Of a DNA stretch of 64,000 nucleotides, positions 31,062 to 43,020 are shown in pieces; the first letter of the stretch is position 1; every line of letters begins with the position of its first letter. A model generated the notes under the pieces. It was given only the letters and a program-made list of their open reading frames with translations. It was not told the origin of the DNA and did no database searches. Source of the DNA: Perkinsus olseni (taxonomy: Eukaryota > Perkinsozoa > Perkinsida). The position numbers and the translations under genes are program-made. The stretch is from contig JABANN010000098.1 in assembly GCA_013115125.1 (NCBI GenBank), positions 1 through 64,000 of the forward strand, read 5' to 3'.

Positions 31062-32339
31062 TGATCTAGCCGTTGCGCTGTACTTTACTGCGTGTAGGTA
31101 CGCATCTCACCGGACGCACGATAAGCCGATCGTATATGCAGGTCCCGATTATGGTGACCGATCATAACTCCAGAGAAGGAGACTATTATATAACGTCACG
31201 AGTTTAAAATCAATGCAATGCTTCGAAAGCAGGGTTGCGTTCTGGTGGGGCCTTGTGTTAAGCACGAGCTGCTACCACGCCTGTACAGAGCGGGAAAGGA
31301 GGCTGAATCCCAGTGCCCAGTGGCCGGCCTCGGAAACTCTTGACGTAACGACGTTACGACGTCAATGACGTTACCTTGGTGAGTCGAGGCGATCCGAATC
31401 ACGCGGAAGACGGTGACAACCTCAAATTGTTGGACAGTTTTAAAATGCTCGTGCCACGCGCGGGCCACATTTCACTTTCCGTGCCATTCAGAATGCTCTA
31501 CGGTAGTTTATACGAATTAAGCATGAGTTTATGGTCCAACGCCGGTTCCGGCTTAGTTAGACTCTTGCCGATCGGCAAGAGTTCTACCAAATTGGTCTTT
31601 CATAAAACCAAATTGCTTCGGGGTTTCACTAATTTGGTCTGGGCTTTATTAAATTGCTCTGGGGTTTTACTAATTTGCTCTGGGGTTTTACTAAGTAGGT
31701 CTGGAAATGGTGTACAGTTGATGAATCATCAATGATGACCTTAGATACTGTCCAGATCGCCCTCATAGATCGTACTCCTGGGTGCGATGGGATCCGCTCA
31801 GACGTTCGTGAATGTAGTCACGAGGAGCACTCCTCTGACGTCCTAAAGAACTACACCAGCGAAACGGCATACTGCAACCTCCGCATACCTCCCTGAAGAA
31901 GGCTCCCTCCACACAGTCTGGTTAAAGTGATGCTTAGAACACTGGAACTTGTGACACTGTGGGTACTCCGACCCAGGACGATCGATGCCGGCATTATTCC
32001 TCCTCGGTGAGGAGCCTTCACACCGTGTGAGCCACACGAATCCATGCTTCGTTCCTCCTCTGTAACAGATCACCGATAAGGACGAGGATCTACTAGGAGC
32101 ATCCTGTATGGAATCGAGCTTCCGCAAAAACTCATGATGTAGAACTGAAATGCGTCCGCCGCGCTGCCTGGCAGCATCGATCTCACTGAGGTGCAATTAT
32201 TTTTCTGTTTCCTCTGTCCGAGACTGAGCTCATTACCATTGGCGTCTAGAGAATGGACTAACTCGAGAAGTGGGGAAACGGCAGACCCGCTATGAGTTAT
32301 CCCGGGTAGCCCGGGCCGGGCCTCCGGCGACCCATCGCT
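31062..32339. other. Repeat-rich stretch without gene
   Basis: A compact palindromic run of GACGTAACG/CGTTACGTC-type units lies at about 31343-31378. A degenerate minisatellite follows at 31590-31700. Open frames here are short and carry no domain motif. Confidence 0.5.
31590..31700 (+). repeat. Degenerate 25-30-bp minisatellite
   Basis: Four or five units of the form (C)AAATT-GCTCTGGGG-TTTTACT follow each other, with variants such as AAATTGGTCTTTCATAAAACC and AAATTGCTTCGGGG. Units differ by substitutions and small length changes. Confidence 0.7.
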
Positions 32340-32755
32340 GTTCTTGCGACACGGCTCCTTGCCCACTGGACACCCCGGAGGTCGCGATCGATGACTGGCT
32401 CCCGTGCAACCCAACATCACCTTCTGCGATAGAAGTACTCTCCATGTAGGAGGGATAGTGACAGAATAGACCAAAGGTTGAGAGCCCCTGATGTAGGTGA
32501 GTATCACAACATATGAGGAATGAAGCGATACCGTAAGATACGGACTTCACAGTAAACATCACGAATAATGATTGGTCGCGTCACAGATATATCTTGTAAT
32601 CTCGTGGATCATTGATCCTCCACTATATCTCAATAGGTCTGGTACTGAGAGAACGAATAAAGAAAGGATCAACTGGCCTTATCACGAATCCTTATTTGAT
32701 CGTATCATAATATGATCGGCTCACAAGAATACGCGACCATAACCAGAGTGTTGAC
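32340..32755 (-). repeat. Dispersed repeat, family D, copy 2
   Basis: This is the reverse-complement relative of 6780-7185. Conserved blocks run through the whole length, including the CATATGTTGTGATACTCA block. Flanking sequences do not match. The encoded short frame shares CCDTH and QSS positions with copy 1 but has many changes. Confidence 0.55.
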
Positions 32756-33838
32756 TGATGAAGTAAGCGGTGAGGGATATATGCCTGCGCACTAAGGGAC
32801 ACTCAGCGGTAACAGACAGAGAATTGTTCGAATTCTTCAAACAGTAGGCCCGTGGTATGAAGCGGAATGAAGAACGAAGCCCCCTCACAGGATTTTGACT
32901 AGAGCAAAAGTCTTCGGAGATACCCCATCCAGTGCCAGGTAGACTCCAGAATCCGTAGCTGAGAATAGATAAAAAGTAGGAGACCCTGTCGGCAGGTCAG
33001 TTCTTGCACAGCCGGCGGCAGCTCCGTCAATGAACTTCTTGTAGTCTTCACCTTTGCCGAACTGAGCATTGGTCACCTCGCCGACTATCAGGTCACGGAA
33101 TGTGTGTTGCGATTTGCTCGTTGCAATGGTGTCCAGTGGACACTGTCCACAGAGTTAGAGGGGCTTCATACTATACTATACAGCAACCAACACAGCGCAA
33201 CTTACAGTCACGCTGCTCAACCGTGGTCCGCTAACGAACCTAGCAAGGTTGCTCTTTTACAACTGTATGCATTACCTGCTTATTTATAGCAACTTACATA
33301 CATCGCTGCATTCTACATGCGCCTACGGTATTGAGGCGCAATAGATACCCTACAATACCTCTACAAGTGTGTCGATACCTCCTGGCCGGAGGTATTGAGA
33401 ATACCTCCCACACCGTCTTACTATGAGTCCCGTGTTGCTCTTTGGGGCATAATATAACATAACATAACATAACATAACAAAAAGAACGGGGAATCCCCGT
33501 TGGGGATTGAACCACCGCCGTTCTCGTACCGGCCAGAAACACCAACCTAGAGTTAGAGGGCAGACCAGCTCGAGATAGAACGGACAGAAGACGTGAGTAG
33601 ACGAGATCGGCAAGGCCAGACTTTACCGAGTCCAGAGAGTATTGACGTGTGATACTTCACTTTGCTTCCGAGTGTAAGTTACTAGATACTAAAGATTTTT
33701 AGTCGTTTCATATATTCAGGCGAGCGAAGTTTCAATTGCTCCGCAGCCGCCGCGTAGCAGCACTTTCGGCGTTCTCTTGGAATATACTCCGGGCGAGCGC
33801 CAATTTTTCTCTTCTCAGCGCCAATTTTTCGTTGACGG
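32756..33838. other. No confident gene; contains microsatellite
   Basis: Short ORFs only. A minus-strand frame at 32885-33076 looks moderately protein-like (it contains DGAAAGCARTDLPTG) but has no recognised family. A (TAACA) microsatellite lies at 33451-33480. A B-box-like motif on the minus strand near 33505 does not fold as a tRNA. Confidence 0.45.
33451..33480 (+). repeat. (TAACA)n microsatellite
   Basis: About five tandem TAACA units, with the first imperfect. Confidence 0.9.
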
Positions 33839-34223
33839 GTTAAGATTGATGAATCTTCCACTTGTAACTCGTATAATCTACCGTGACAGACGTGTATAAT
33901 TCCGTTGAGAGCAAATCACAGTTCCGGCGATATCGCGTCGTGTTCTAGCACGCTCGAGTGACGGTGCCATGGCGGCATCGGCGGTTTGTCAAGCTGTGAG
34001 TCTACGCAAGGTGCTCACCTCGGGAAGCTCTACGTTGCATTTTATCATTCCCCCTACCCCAAAACATTGATTGGAGGCCTGTAGTGTTGCAGCTGAGGCC
34101 GGACTGGCGCATTCAGTGGTGCCGGTCCGAAGCATTGGATGGCTTTTTTTGGGCGGAAACGAACTCCTGCACGTCGGTCGTGGTAGATCACACTAGTCAC
34201 AAGAGAAGAGTTCAGCAACCTCG
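33839..34223. mobile_element. Foldback/MITE element, family A, copy 2
   Basis: Left terminus: GGTTAAGATTGATGAATCTT, then CTTGTAACTCGTATAATCTA and CAGACGTGTATAATTCCG. Right terminus, in reverse: GGTTGCTGAACTCTTC, CTTGTGACTAGTGTGATCTA and CCGACGTGCAGGAGTTCG. The two are imperfect inverted repeats of about 55 bp. The right terminus also matches 5010-5150. The interior has no transposase-like frame. Confidence 0.6.
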
Positions 34224-34576
34224 ACGCTTGGACGGAAGGAGGTGCTAGTAGTAGCGACGCAGGGAGTCGGGCTGTCGACTAGGCCGGTGGTGCTACTACT
34301 GCATGGGGGTTGAGCTACGCTCCTCTTGATTCGTCGTACTCTCCACTCGTCCAACACTCGATGGTCGGCGTTGAGTAGGCTAGTTCATCTTCGGGGGTCA
34401 TCGAGGACGACAAACGGGCTGGGATGAGCTCATTGTGAATCGAATCAAGTCTGTTTGATGACGCTATTGAATTTCTGTAATTTCTAGCTTGACGCGTATG
34501 GGGACCGTCAGCAGCTTGTGGAGAGGGACTCAGTCTCTCTGATTGCCTCCTGTTAGATTGTTATTTGCAAGTGTTA
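34224..34576. other. Upstream flank of PP2C gene, nothing defined
   Basis: No repeat or ORF of note. It should hold the promoter and 5' leader of the phosphatase gene; I see no identifiable element. Confidence 0.4.
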
Positions 34577-37572
34577 ATGAGACGTATCTTCCGGAATAGC
34601 GTCATTTGGGGTCAAGGTAGTGGTGAAGACAACAGCGCAGTGGAAGATGATGATGACGAAGGCGGTCCTGGTGTGGAGGCTGACCCCATTACCCCTCTTT
34701 TTACTAACAAAGCGGGTCGCTGGCCGAAGTGCCTCAAAGAACTTGAAGAAGGGCAAAGTAGCACTACTTGCGAGTTTGGCGTATCTTTGAGAGTATCTTC
34801 AGGCATGGCGTCGACCTCGAGTGGGCTGATCGTATCTTCGACCTCTTCTGTTAATCCCATTGGTTTTCATGATAACGAGGATCGATCCATGTACTACCAA
34901 CAAACTGTGAAAGTGAAGGGCATCAGTCAAGAAGCGTATGTAAGTGGACTCATCGCGTGGCCGTCCGCGAGACTGTCTCTGTTCAGGTCTTTGGAGTGTT
35001 GGACGGCCACGATGGCGCCACTGCGTGCGACCTAGTCGCGGCAGAATTTCCGAAACGCTGGGTCGGCAACTCGGTGAACGACGGAAAGCTGGATACTTCG
35101 GTAGTAGCGGGGTCAGGGAGCTCGTGAGAATCAGTAAACTCATTGACGGGAAATAGAATGGAAGTGAATCATGGAATTGAATGTGTGGAAGTGTGAGTCG
35201 AGGTCGGTGACGAACGATCAAGAACATTTCACATGGTCATCTTGTAAAGTTCTACTCGAATGATCGGAGGAAGGTTATCACTTCGGTTCTCGCCGAGTGA
35301 CCGCCCACGAGTATCCAAGTCTATTAGCATGTGACTTCGATGCCTTCTCTGTTGAGGCTCACGTGTTTGATCTCGGTGTGGTTGTCTCCAGTGCCCATAC
35401 GCGTGAGGTATCCTATCGAGGAATGATTGGTGTTTTCTGTGCTTCATTGACGACAATTATTATTATGAAGAAAGAGACAAGGATAGCAGTGCTTCACGCT
35501 GACACTCATCGTTCGTGTTTTTGGGAATTTCGTGGCGCGTGACGATGTTGGTGCTGCCCCGCTGAGATTTTGCTCCTGTCAGATCGTGGATGCTGCGGCG
35601 GCAGGGTTGAAATATTGCGAGCAAGCTTTGCAGACTTCTAACTGCTCTGCGGGAGTATGCGTCTTGGGGAATTTATTAATAGGAAGGTAGGGGGAATCGA
35701 ACCTGGGTATCACGGTAGCTGGCAGTGGGGCTTATCCTGTCGAGATACTTGTATTGCGGTAATCTCGGTGATTGCCGAGCCGCATGGCTGCCTCTACGGT
35801 TTCGGGGGCTGACCATGGAACTCGACAGATCGGAAGACATCATTGCAGATGGCGGAATCCTTTGGACCAGGTGCTGCACAGTTGATTATTCTATCGAATG
35901 AAACCGGACTTGATTTTCCTAGAATGTTCTGTGAAATTACACAACCTGAGGAATATCTTTCAACCCTGAGCATTCTCTAGGGAGTCCGAATCAATGAAGA
36001 TACGCTTCGTCTTCCGGCTGAGAGCCGGCCTATTCTGTGGTCAACTTCGCGTTATATTTGTCTAAGTTCATGTTCGACGGATTTAAAACGCGATCCTCGG
36101 GTAAAATTTCATTGGTGATAACGACATCGAGTTCATACCGTAAATTACGTGTCCCCGAACATCCGGTTACAACAGAATTCATCAGTATTGTAAGGAAAAT
36201 TCTATCACGATAATGGCGCACTCTGAATTCTGAACTCATGAAAAATCGAGGTGTGACGAAAACTCCGTGAAATCCAGCCTTACCCGACCTCTTCAGTCGC
36301 GACATGAAGGCCACGGCTTCCTATGAACGGCGGAGGATATCTAAAGCTGGCGGTAACGTCACGGATGGCCGTGTTGCTGGAGTATTGGAGCCCAGGTAGG
36401 TTTCCGTAGTGCTCGAAGATGGTGATTATTGGACTTGTAATCATTCCCAGTTTATAGTGAGAGTGGTTTAAAGGGTGAGGAATTTGGCATGTGAGATCGC
36501 AGTAAAGAAAATCTAGTGCTCGGTCGAAGGCCTAGTGCTCGGTGGCTTTTTCTCCTGGCTCATGAACCTGGAACCTTTGGTATCATTCGAGGCTTGGTCT
36601 GCAGGATTATGGGGAAAATTTCTATTGTTATTAAATCGTGTTTTTACTATTTCTGAGGGACATTTTTATGATGCGCATGGTGCGGTATGCTTGCCCATTT
36701 CTCAGTCGAACAATCGGCGATTTTGACGTGAAGATGAGAATTCCTCCAGATGTCATTACTGTCACGCCAGAGGTATTATACCGTTCAACAGCATGCATGT
36801 ATGAAACGGTTAAAAGATACGCTAATCGCATCGTGCAGGTTCGGTGTGTGGATCTGCTGTCGACGGGTCGAGGGGATCCCGAGGGTCTGCAGGATGTGGG
36901 AAAATATGGTTCCTTTGGACTGATGATGAGCGCCACTGATGGTAGGAGGATGTGGTGGAGTCGTTGTTCTCGAACTTCTTATCAATCGCTGACCCTGTCT
37001 TATTTTACGGGTTCTATTTCGGAGCGTTCGTTCGGTGGAGGTTCACTGGTGATTCGTGGAGTACGGAGTTGGAATCGCGAAAAAGTTTCGCAATTTTTCC
37101 CGAATTTTCGCCGGAAATTTCTACGTGGTATCAGGTCAAATCACTTCGCGAAATACACATGTCACTGGACGGCTTATCGCCAAAATTACTTGAAGCATTA
37201 GCGTCAAGAATCGCCAGCGATGTTCATATCGCGGGGGAAATTCTATTGCGTAATTGCTCGGTAACCCCGATCCTTCCCCCATGGTTGGAGTTTTGGCGCA
37301 TAGTGGATGCCGCTGGTCGCTAGTAATCGAACTTTCCGCTCGGCTCTTATTCCGAGCGCTTGAGTTCGCCTAGGCCACCCACTGGAGAAATGTAACCGGT
37401 CTTTCCAGGTATCTGGGATGGCTGCGGTCGCAGAGCCATTCGTCGTGCGGTAAATGAGTACCGCAGTGATTTGTATGCAGCCATGAAGGCGATGTATAGG
37501 GGTCACGGGACGGACGAGGTGGATGGGCTGGAGAGGCCACGCAAGACTCTGCAGACGATCGGAAAGAAGTAA
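34577..37572 (+). CDS. Divergent PP2C-type protein phosphatase
   Basis: PPM/PP2C enzymes are metal-dependent Ser/Thr phosphatases. Supported exons are 34577-34939, 34987 to about 35073 or beyond, 36839-36941 and 37409-37572. Less exact are a middle exon (about 35330-35540) and one ending with the donor at about 36773. Motifs in order: FGVLDGHDG (usual DGHGG, metal-binding Asp), GVFCASL...IAVLHADTHRS (usual GSTA...GDSRA), LSRTIGDFDVK (usual LSRAFGDF) and SATDGIWDG (usual ASDGLWDV). The N-terminal ~80 residues include an acidic run (VEDDDDEGG). The DGHDG and HADTHR variants suggest weak or altered activity. Two introns exceed 400 bp, and about 1.1 kb between 35.5 and 36.6 kb is not explained. 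Confidence 0.75.
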
Positions 37573-38697
37573 TGAGAGGGAACTCAGTTTTTGGGGATTT
37601 TTTTGCGAAATTTATGTGTTGCTTTTTCGGCTGCGGTGAGTGTTAGTGACCATTGAGTGGTGATGATAAAAGCTCTATAATTGATTGTAGGGGGTCGCCT
37701 TAGGTTGATCGGGAAGGGTAGCGCTGTGGGGAGACGCTGGTTGAATGTCGTTCTCCTACAGTTCAGCCGGGTACCGCTAATTGTTAGCTTGACGGCCGAA
37801 AATGTTGGGCATACTATCTGACGATCTCATTTGAAGAGGGGTTGTTATGCGGGTGGTGAGGATACCCGAATGTTGTTATTGATTGAATTGTTATAACGAA
37901 AAAGAGGGATTGGTGCGCTTCAGGATGGTGAACCTGGCCCGACACGCCGGGTCAGTTGATGACTGCACGTGCCAAGTCGCGCTGGTGTATGCTCCTCCAG
38001 ACTGTGGCGTGGTGAACACGGCGGCTGATGATTGCTGATTGTTCGTGATAGTAGTACTGGTGGGATGGGGGGGGGAATCTTCCGTTCGTTCTAGTGAGAG
38101 AGCATACGAGAAGGTTCCTGCTAGCGTATTACTTCCTCTTGGTTGGTGTGAAGATCGGCAGGCGGGTTCAACGTGAAATGAAGGTTAGCGGTACTGGAAA
38201 GTTCAAGCGCTCGATCGCATGGTCGCATCGTCGGGTGTACTGTATCGTCGTCGGAGGATGTATTCCAACCTGGCATGTTTTCACTGGACTAGCTCTGCCT
38301 CCCTGAGTGGCTCATCGCTCTCGCAGGAGTTGATTTTGAGATGGATTTTGAGCTCTCGGATCATCTGGTGCGCATCGTGTCGTGTCGTTTTTTTCAGATG
38401 AGACATTTCCCGCCCAACGGCGTGTGTGGATTGCGTACCGGTTCTGGTTTCTGTTACGGTTACGGTTAAGATTGGTTTCTCCAGATTGATTTTGATGTGC
38501 TATCTGAGTGGTAGTAGTAGGAGTTTGTTATTTCTATTACACTGATCATATTTTTAATAGGAAGGGGTTTGCGTTGATGGTCATCAATTGCTTCTGGGTG
38601 GCGCCATCAGCGGGCAAGTGGGGGCCTGGTGAAGCCGCGTTAGTTACTGTGCGGGAGGTGTGTGGCTCCGCAATACGCGATTTGTTGAAGTTACGGT
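37573..38697. other. Intergenic, no gene assigned
   Basis: Only short frames and AT-rich stretches. A run of G (GGGATGGGGGGGGG) occurs near 38072. No repeat matching other parts of the window was noticed. Confidence 0.45.
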
Positions 38698-39285
38698 ATG
38701 AATATATTGGAAAGGAAGTCATATCATACAGTTTACTTTTTCATGGCAGTTGAGGAGGGTGCTGCGATGGGAGAGGATGGCCAAGTGACCGTGGATAGTA
38801 GAAAAGGATCTGCATCACCTTCGACTAGCGCTGCATCGAGTACTAATGGAGAAGTGAGGGAGAGCAGTGATTGTAGGGTAGAAATGGGGGTTGGGGCGGG
38901 GGATATGATGCGCATGATGCTGAGAAGGAGCGTTTGCCCGGGCCCATCTTGCGCCAATTCAAGTGTATGGGATTTGATTTCGAATTTGAGTATATCTCCG
39001 CATGGGAAACAGATCGGCCTTCGGATGAGCTGGGAGCAACAGCGTTTATTGGTTCGAGCTAGTCTGTTCGGCTCGAGTAGAGAGCTACTTGTGAGGGCTC
39101 CCGTTGAGTACAGGAAATTATGGGGACTAGATACCCCGCTTACCACAGAAATGTTTCAGGTGGAAGATGAGGGTCTCGGTTGCGTATCATCAGCCTCCTC
39201 TGGTGAGAATTTAGCGTTGGGAAAAGAGAAAGCCGTTGAAAAGCAGGGTGCTGGAAAAAGACGCCGAAGGCGCAAGAGGTGGTAG
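38698..39285 (+). CDS. Hypothetical protein with basic C-terminus
   Basis: A 195-codon open frame starts at a real ATG and ends at TAG. The N-terminal half is Ser/Ala/Gly-rich and low in complexity. The middle (residues about 85-150) is more ordered, with VWDLISNLSISPHGKQIGLR and SWEQQRLLVRASLFG. The C-terminus is strongly basic (GKRRRRRKRW), which would suit nucleic-acid binding or nuclear import. A donor-like AG|GTGGTA overlaps the stop, so it may continue into another exon. No family is recognised. Confidence 0.45.
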   Translation: MNILERKSYHTVYFFMAVEEGAAMGEDGQVTVDSRKGSASPSTSAASSTNGEVRESSDCRVEMGVGAGDMMRMMLRRSVCPGPSCANSSVWDLISNLSISPHGKQIGLRMSWEQQRLLVRASLFGSSRELLVRAPVEYRKLWGLDTPLTTEMFQVEDEGLGCVSSASSGENLALGKEKAVEKQGAGKRRRRRKRW

Positions 39286-39771
39286 CGGACTTCGCCTCGT
39301 TTGGATCCCTCCGTGCGAGCAGTAGAATTCCTAGTGGACTACAGGTTACGGTTGAAGGCCATCGTATCGTAGGCGATGTGACGTCTGTGCGATTCTCGGA
39401 CTTCAGCGTGCTAGGGCAACCCAGCTCAGCTTCCATATCGATGAGCCGAATTGAAATTGGAGGACCAACGTGGAAAATTCCGTGTGATGGTGATTTGATG
39501 GTGATGAGTTCAAATCATCGGTCTTCGGGTATTTCGTATCATGCGTGACGAAGCGGAAAGATATTAGAAAATATTAGTCCTATGAGCGCACACAGTGTGC
39601 GGCAAGCCTTAATGGACGTGGTTGATTGATGAACAGCGGGATAAACCCAAGGCTTCATTGACTGTCAATTTAGCATTGAACTCATTGATAAATCGCTGAT
39701 CCACAATCAGCTTGGCGATTTCTCTAGCAATTCAACTCAAGTACAAGTGACCATTAGCGATACTAGGCTTA

Positions 39772-40242
39772 GTGACTTCGCCGAGCGAAGTTTGGGTCCC
39801 GAGCCTAGGTCCTTGTTTGTGGGTATCTGTTCTACTACTGTGTAGGAAACGCAAGAAACGAGGGGGTGCTGCAACCGCGCTGGAATTGCAGCCAGTGATG
39901 GCGGACCGAGCGGTGTCTCCTAGCGGGGCTAGTGACGAAGTCATCAGTCTAGCATCGGATTTTGGGCGAGCTGAGGAGGAGGAGGAAGAGGTGATAGGAC
40001 TTGGAGAGGCTGGGGATCTTCCAATGGTATCTGAGGAGAATCCTAATCGAACGTTATGGCGAGTGCGGCGGTGGGCCACAGAGATGGTGTCTGAATCATC
40101 GGAGTCGTCAATGTCATCGGATGTTGAGCTGCAGTCTGATCTGGAGGAAGACGGCCAGCAGACGCCCCGATGGAGCGCTGATGCGCATGGTAGTATGTCG
40201 GACTTCTTGTGGGGGCTGGGAGAAGGAGGGGGCGCCGGGTGA
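39772..40242 (+). CDS. Hypothetical acidic/Ser-rich ORF
   Basis: A 157-codon frame opens with GTG; the first ATG is at 39898. Upstream of that ATG the frame encodes a hydrophobic segment followed by RKRKKRGG, like a signal anchor. Downstream it is acidic (RAEEEEEEVIGLGE) with Ser clusters and ends GEGGGAG. A long antisense ORF overlaps it, so composition alone may explain the openness. Coding status is doubtful. Confidence 0.3.
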   Translation: MTSPSEVWVPSLGPCLWVSVLLLCRKRKKRGGAATALELQPVMADRAVSPSGASDEVISLASDFGRAEEEEEEVIGLGEAGDLPMVSEENPNRTLWRVRRWATEMVSESSESSMSSDVELQSDLEEDGQQTPRWSADAHGSMSDFLWGLGEGGGAG

Positions 40243-40641
40243 GTATGGGCACTGCGGGGATCGGCATCTTTACCTTCTCTCCACAAGTGTTCTGAGGCAA
40301 TCCTGCCTGTGACATACCGCGCAGAATGCGAGGGACTTCTTTTGACGACACGTGGAGTTTTATAGTGGTCCGCAACGTAAAGTAGGCGGGCATGATGGCT
40401 TCGAACTCGGTACCTTGGTGTCAGCTGCCCTTTGTGGATTGGGATGCTGATACCCTGTGTACTCTCAGAGTACTCAGAGTACTACTCTGGCTCGCCAAAG
40501 CTGCCGGAATATCCGCGCCAACCCCACGGAGCGTCGTCCGTTCTCCTAGATGCAGTCAACGGTTTGAAGCTCTTGCTGTGTTTGAGCCGTACATGCGTCT
40601 AGGCTTCGACATATATGCTGTTCTTACTTGACCTTCTTATC

Positions 40642-40842
40642 ATGCAGCGTCGATCACTTGTCTGTAGGTCCTCTAGTTCTAGCTCCGGTGCATCGAATGA
40701 CCCCATGGAGGTCGGAGTCTCGGCGGAACGAACGGTGGACTACATGCATAGACTTTGCTGTGCCGAGGGCCAGCTGATGCGATCTCTGGCCAATGGTTCG
40801 AATGCTGACCCGCGCGAGCGGCAAACAACTTGTCCGAGGTAG
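40642..40842 (+). CDS. Short hypothetical ORF
   Basis: From ATG at 40642 a 66-codon frame includes a Ser run (CRSSSSSSGASND) and then an ordered part, VSAERTVDYMHRLCCAEGQL. It might be one exon of a larger gene between 38.7 and 41.5 kb. No motif allows a family call. Confidence 0.25.
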   Translation: MQRRSLVCRSSSSSSGASNDPMEVGVSAERTVDYMHRLCCAEGQLMRSLANGSNADPRERQTTCPR

Positions 40843-42550
40843 AACATTGCCGATTGCGTCATCCTGAGCTGGGAATTTCGGGTTCTCATCAGGGGAGTAC
40901 ATCTCGGTTGAGGGACAGTGAGATTTTTCGAGAGAAGCTTGTTCAGGTGCGGAGCGCCGAAGCTGAGCGGATCAAGGTGTGCGAGCTGCCGGTCGTTTGC
41001 TAACAGGGAGACATCTAGATGGTGCGGATCAACCTCCGGAGTTGGCCCGATGTAAGGGGTGCTTAGGCCTTGGAGGGGTGCAGTTAGAGTGTCTCGTTTG
41101 GGGGAAAGTGGTGGTAGAATGTAAGTAGGCTAAGCTCGTAATGAGCGAGACGGAGCCGGTACAGTGTAGAGTAGCCGAGAAAAGTGGAGTTGATAATGGG
41201 GCCTTAGTGTGATGGAGTCAGTGAACACGCGGTTTGATAGTTGAACTGTGTTCATTAGCTCCATCATATTTGGATTGGACTTCAACTACGTCAGAACGGT
41301 GCAAGGGTCGTTCTGTCCGCTCGAGCGTCACTCACGGGAATCGCATCTTTTCTGTTCCCAGCTCCCATCTTTGGACGGCGGCGTCTGACTTATGGCACTC
41401 ATCGGTCGAGGCTGTGGGGGATGGGATAAAGCGTCTTGCATTGACTGACGGAGGCGGGTCTGCGGCATCGAGATCGAAGGGCACTAGTCGGCGTAGGCGC
41501 AATCGGCGGAGGCATGATGGTGGTTGAGGCGGCGACCCGTGGTGTTGATGGCTTTAACTCATCACATGGGATGAGTCATCGATTGGTCACAGTCATGTGT
41601 GCTTTCCGTGTGTGATAGTAGTAAAATATCATTTCTTGCGTGTCACCAGGGGAGTTGAGTAGGTGGGAGTCCAGACTGGGCTGGTCAGCGGATGAAGATA
41701 GTCTGTCATTTTCCGTCTGAGCATCAGTGCATGTCGCTGACCAGCAATATTTGTCCCACAGATTCGCGGGAATATGCTGTGGCATGGATCACTCACTAGT
41801 CTGCTGTGCCTCCGGGAAGAACCTCTCAGTACAAGGTGACTGGAGAAACAACCGCGCTTGAGGATGTGCCATTCAGTGATCAATCGCAATCTCGGTCTCG
41901 AGCAGACCAAGTTCAGCATGGCTTCACTTGTCTTAGGAAGGATAGCAGGAGGCGGTCGAGAGAGAAGGTAGAGAAGGGGGGGGAATGATGGGATAGTGGG
42001 ACCCTGGGTGATTCCCGCGATTCAATTTGAAACGACTCGAGTTTTATGCATTCGCCTAGTATTCGCAATCTGTCATGTTGTATGAAATGTGTTTACTAAA
42101 TGTGCGAAAAAATATCGAGAGCCTTGAGGAACTCATGTCCAAACCGTTGTGGGGTATCCCTTCTCAGCTTGCTGGCTTGGGCCACCACTCGTGTGAAACC
42201 ATGGTTGTAATCTACTCGTGGCAGTGACAAAGAGGTGCAGGAAGAATGGCCCTCGATGTCGGCTAATAGTCGGAGTCAGGTCTGTCACGTAGCTGATGAC
42301 TGTCATAGACAGACTATGCTGTAGCAGACCTTGGTGTCCGTCAGAAAGTCTGAGGATGCGCGTAGCGTGTAGCCCGCCCACGGAGTCAATCGACACTTTT
42401 TATTGATGTCACAGCGTGCTCGAATGCAAGCGGCCCCTTCATTAGAGCCCTGGCGGAGGGGAGGCGGACACTGAGACAAATTTTCTCATATTGAATATGG
42501 CCGAGCTAGCCACGATCGGCTGAGTTCCAAGTTCCGTGTTTCAGTGAAGT
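40843..42550. other. Unassigned, low-complexity ORFs
   Basis: A plus-strand frame at 41234-41527 ends in an Arg-rich tail (SRRRRNRRRHDGG) and could be a terminal exon. The rest has overlapping ORFs on both strands with no domain motif. Confidence 0.35.
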
Positions 42551-42579
42551 AATTTTGAACGAGAACATAGCAGCGGGTG

Positions 42580-43020
42580 TGTCCAGTCGGCCTGTGCAGA
42601 CAGTGGGCATAGACCTCTACGGGCCCCTGCACAATCTCCGACGGACATTCAAGGTTCGTGTTGACGGCCACATGCACGTTTACTGGCTACACGGACTTCA
42701 GAGTCTTCGCCGAACAGACGCTGCCGCTGATGTGAGCAATGGCTTGACAGTTCTCTTCTTGAGATACGGGTACCCTCAATACATCGTTACCGACGGCGGC
42801 ACTCACTTCAGTAGCCGTGCAGTTCGAGGCATTTGCGCGGACTCGGGGCATCGAACACATTGTCATCCCTCCCTACACGGCCAACTACGGCGGCTTCTAC
42901 GAGAGAACGCACCGCGACATGAGCGAGATGTTCCGAGCTTCAGCAAGAAGCTCGATGCAGATTTCTGGTTATCGGCCGTGTTTCAGGAGACTGCCGAGGA
43001 TTATATTCGATATCAATAAG
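42580..43020 (+). pseudogene. Retroelement integrase relic 1
   Basis: The first frame has VGIDLYGPL (first catalytic Asp) and YPQYIVTDGGTHFSS (second Asp). A frame change near 42815-42835 is needed to reach IEHIVIPPYTANYGGFYERTH, which supplies the catalytic Glu. This D, D, E order is the retroviral-type integrase core of LTR retrotransposons. YGG-x-YER resembles BEL/Pao-type elements more than Ty3. No reverse transcriptase, RNase H or LTR is seen around it, so only this fragment remains. Confidence 0.7.

Noticed and set aside
33490-33600. Possible tRNA near GGTTCAATCCC on the minus strand
   Set aside because: T stem and acceptor do not pair.
36952-37323. ORFs of over 120 codons between PP2C exons as a separate gene
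   Set aside because: They lie inside the intron between two phosphatase exons that join in phase (SATDG to IWDG) and show no motif.
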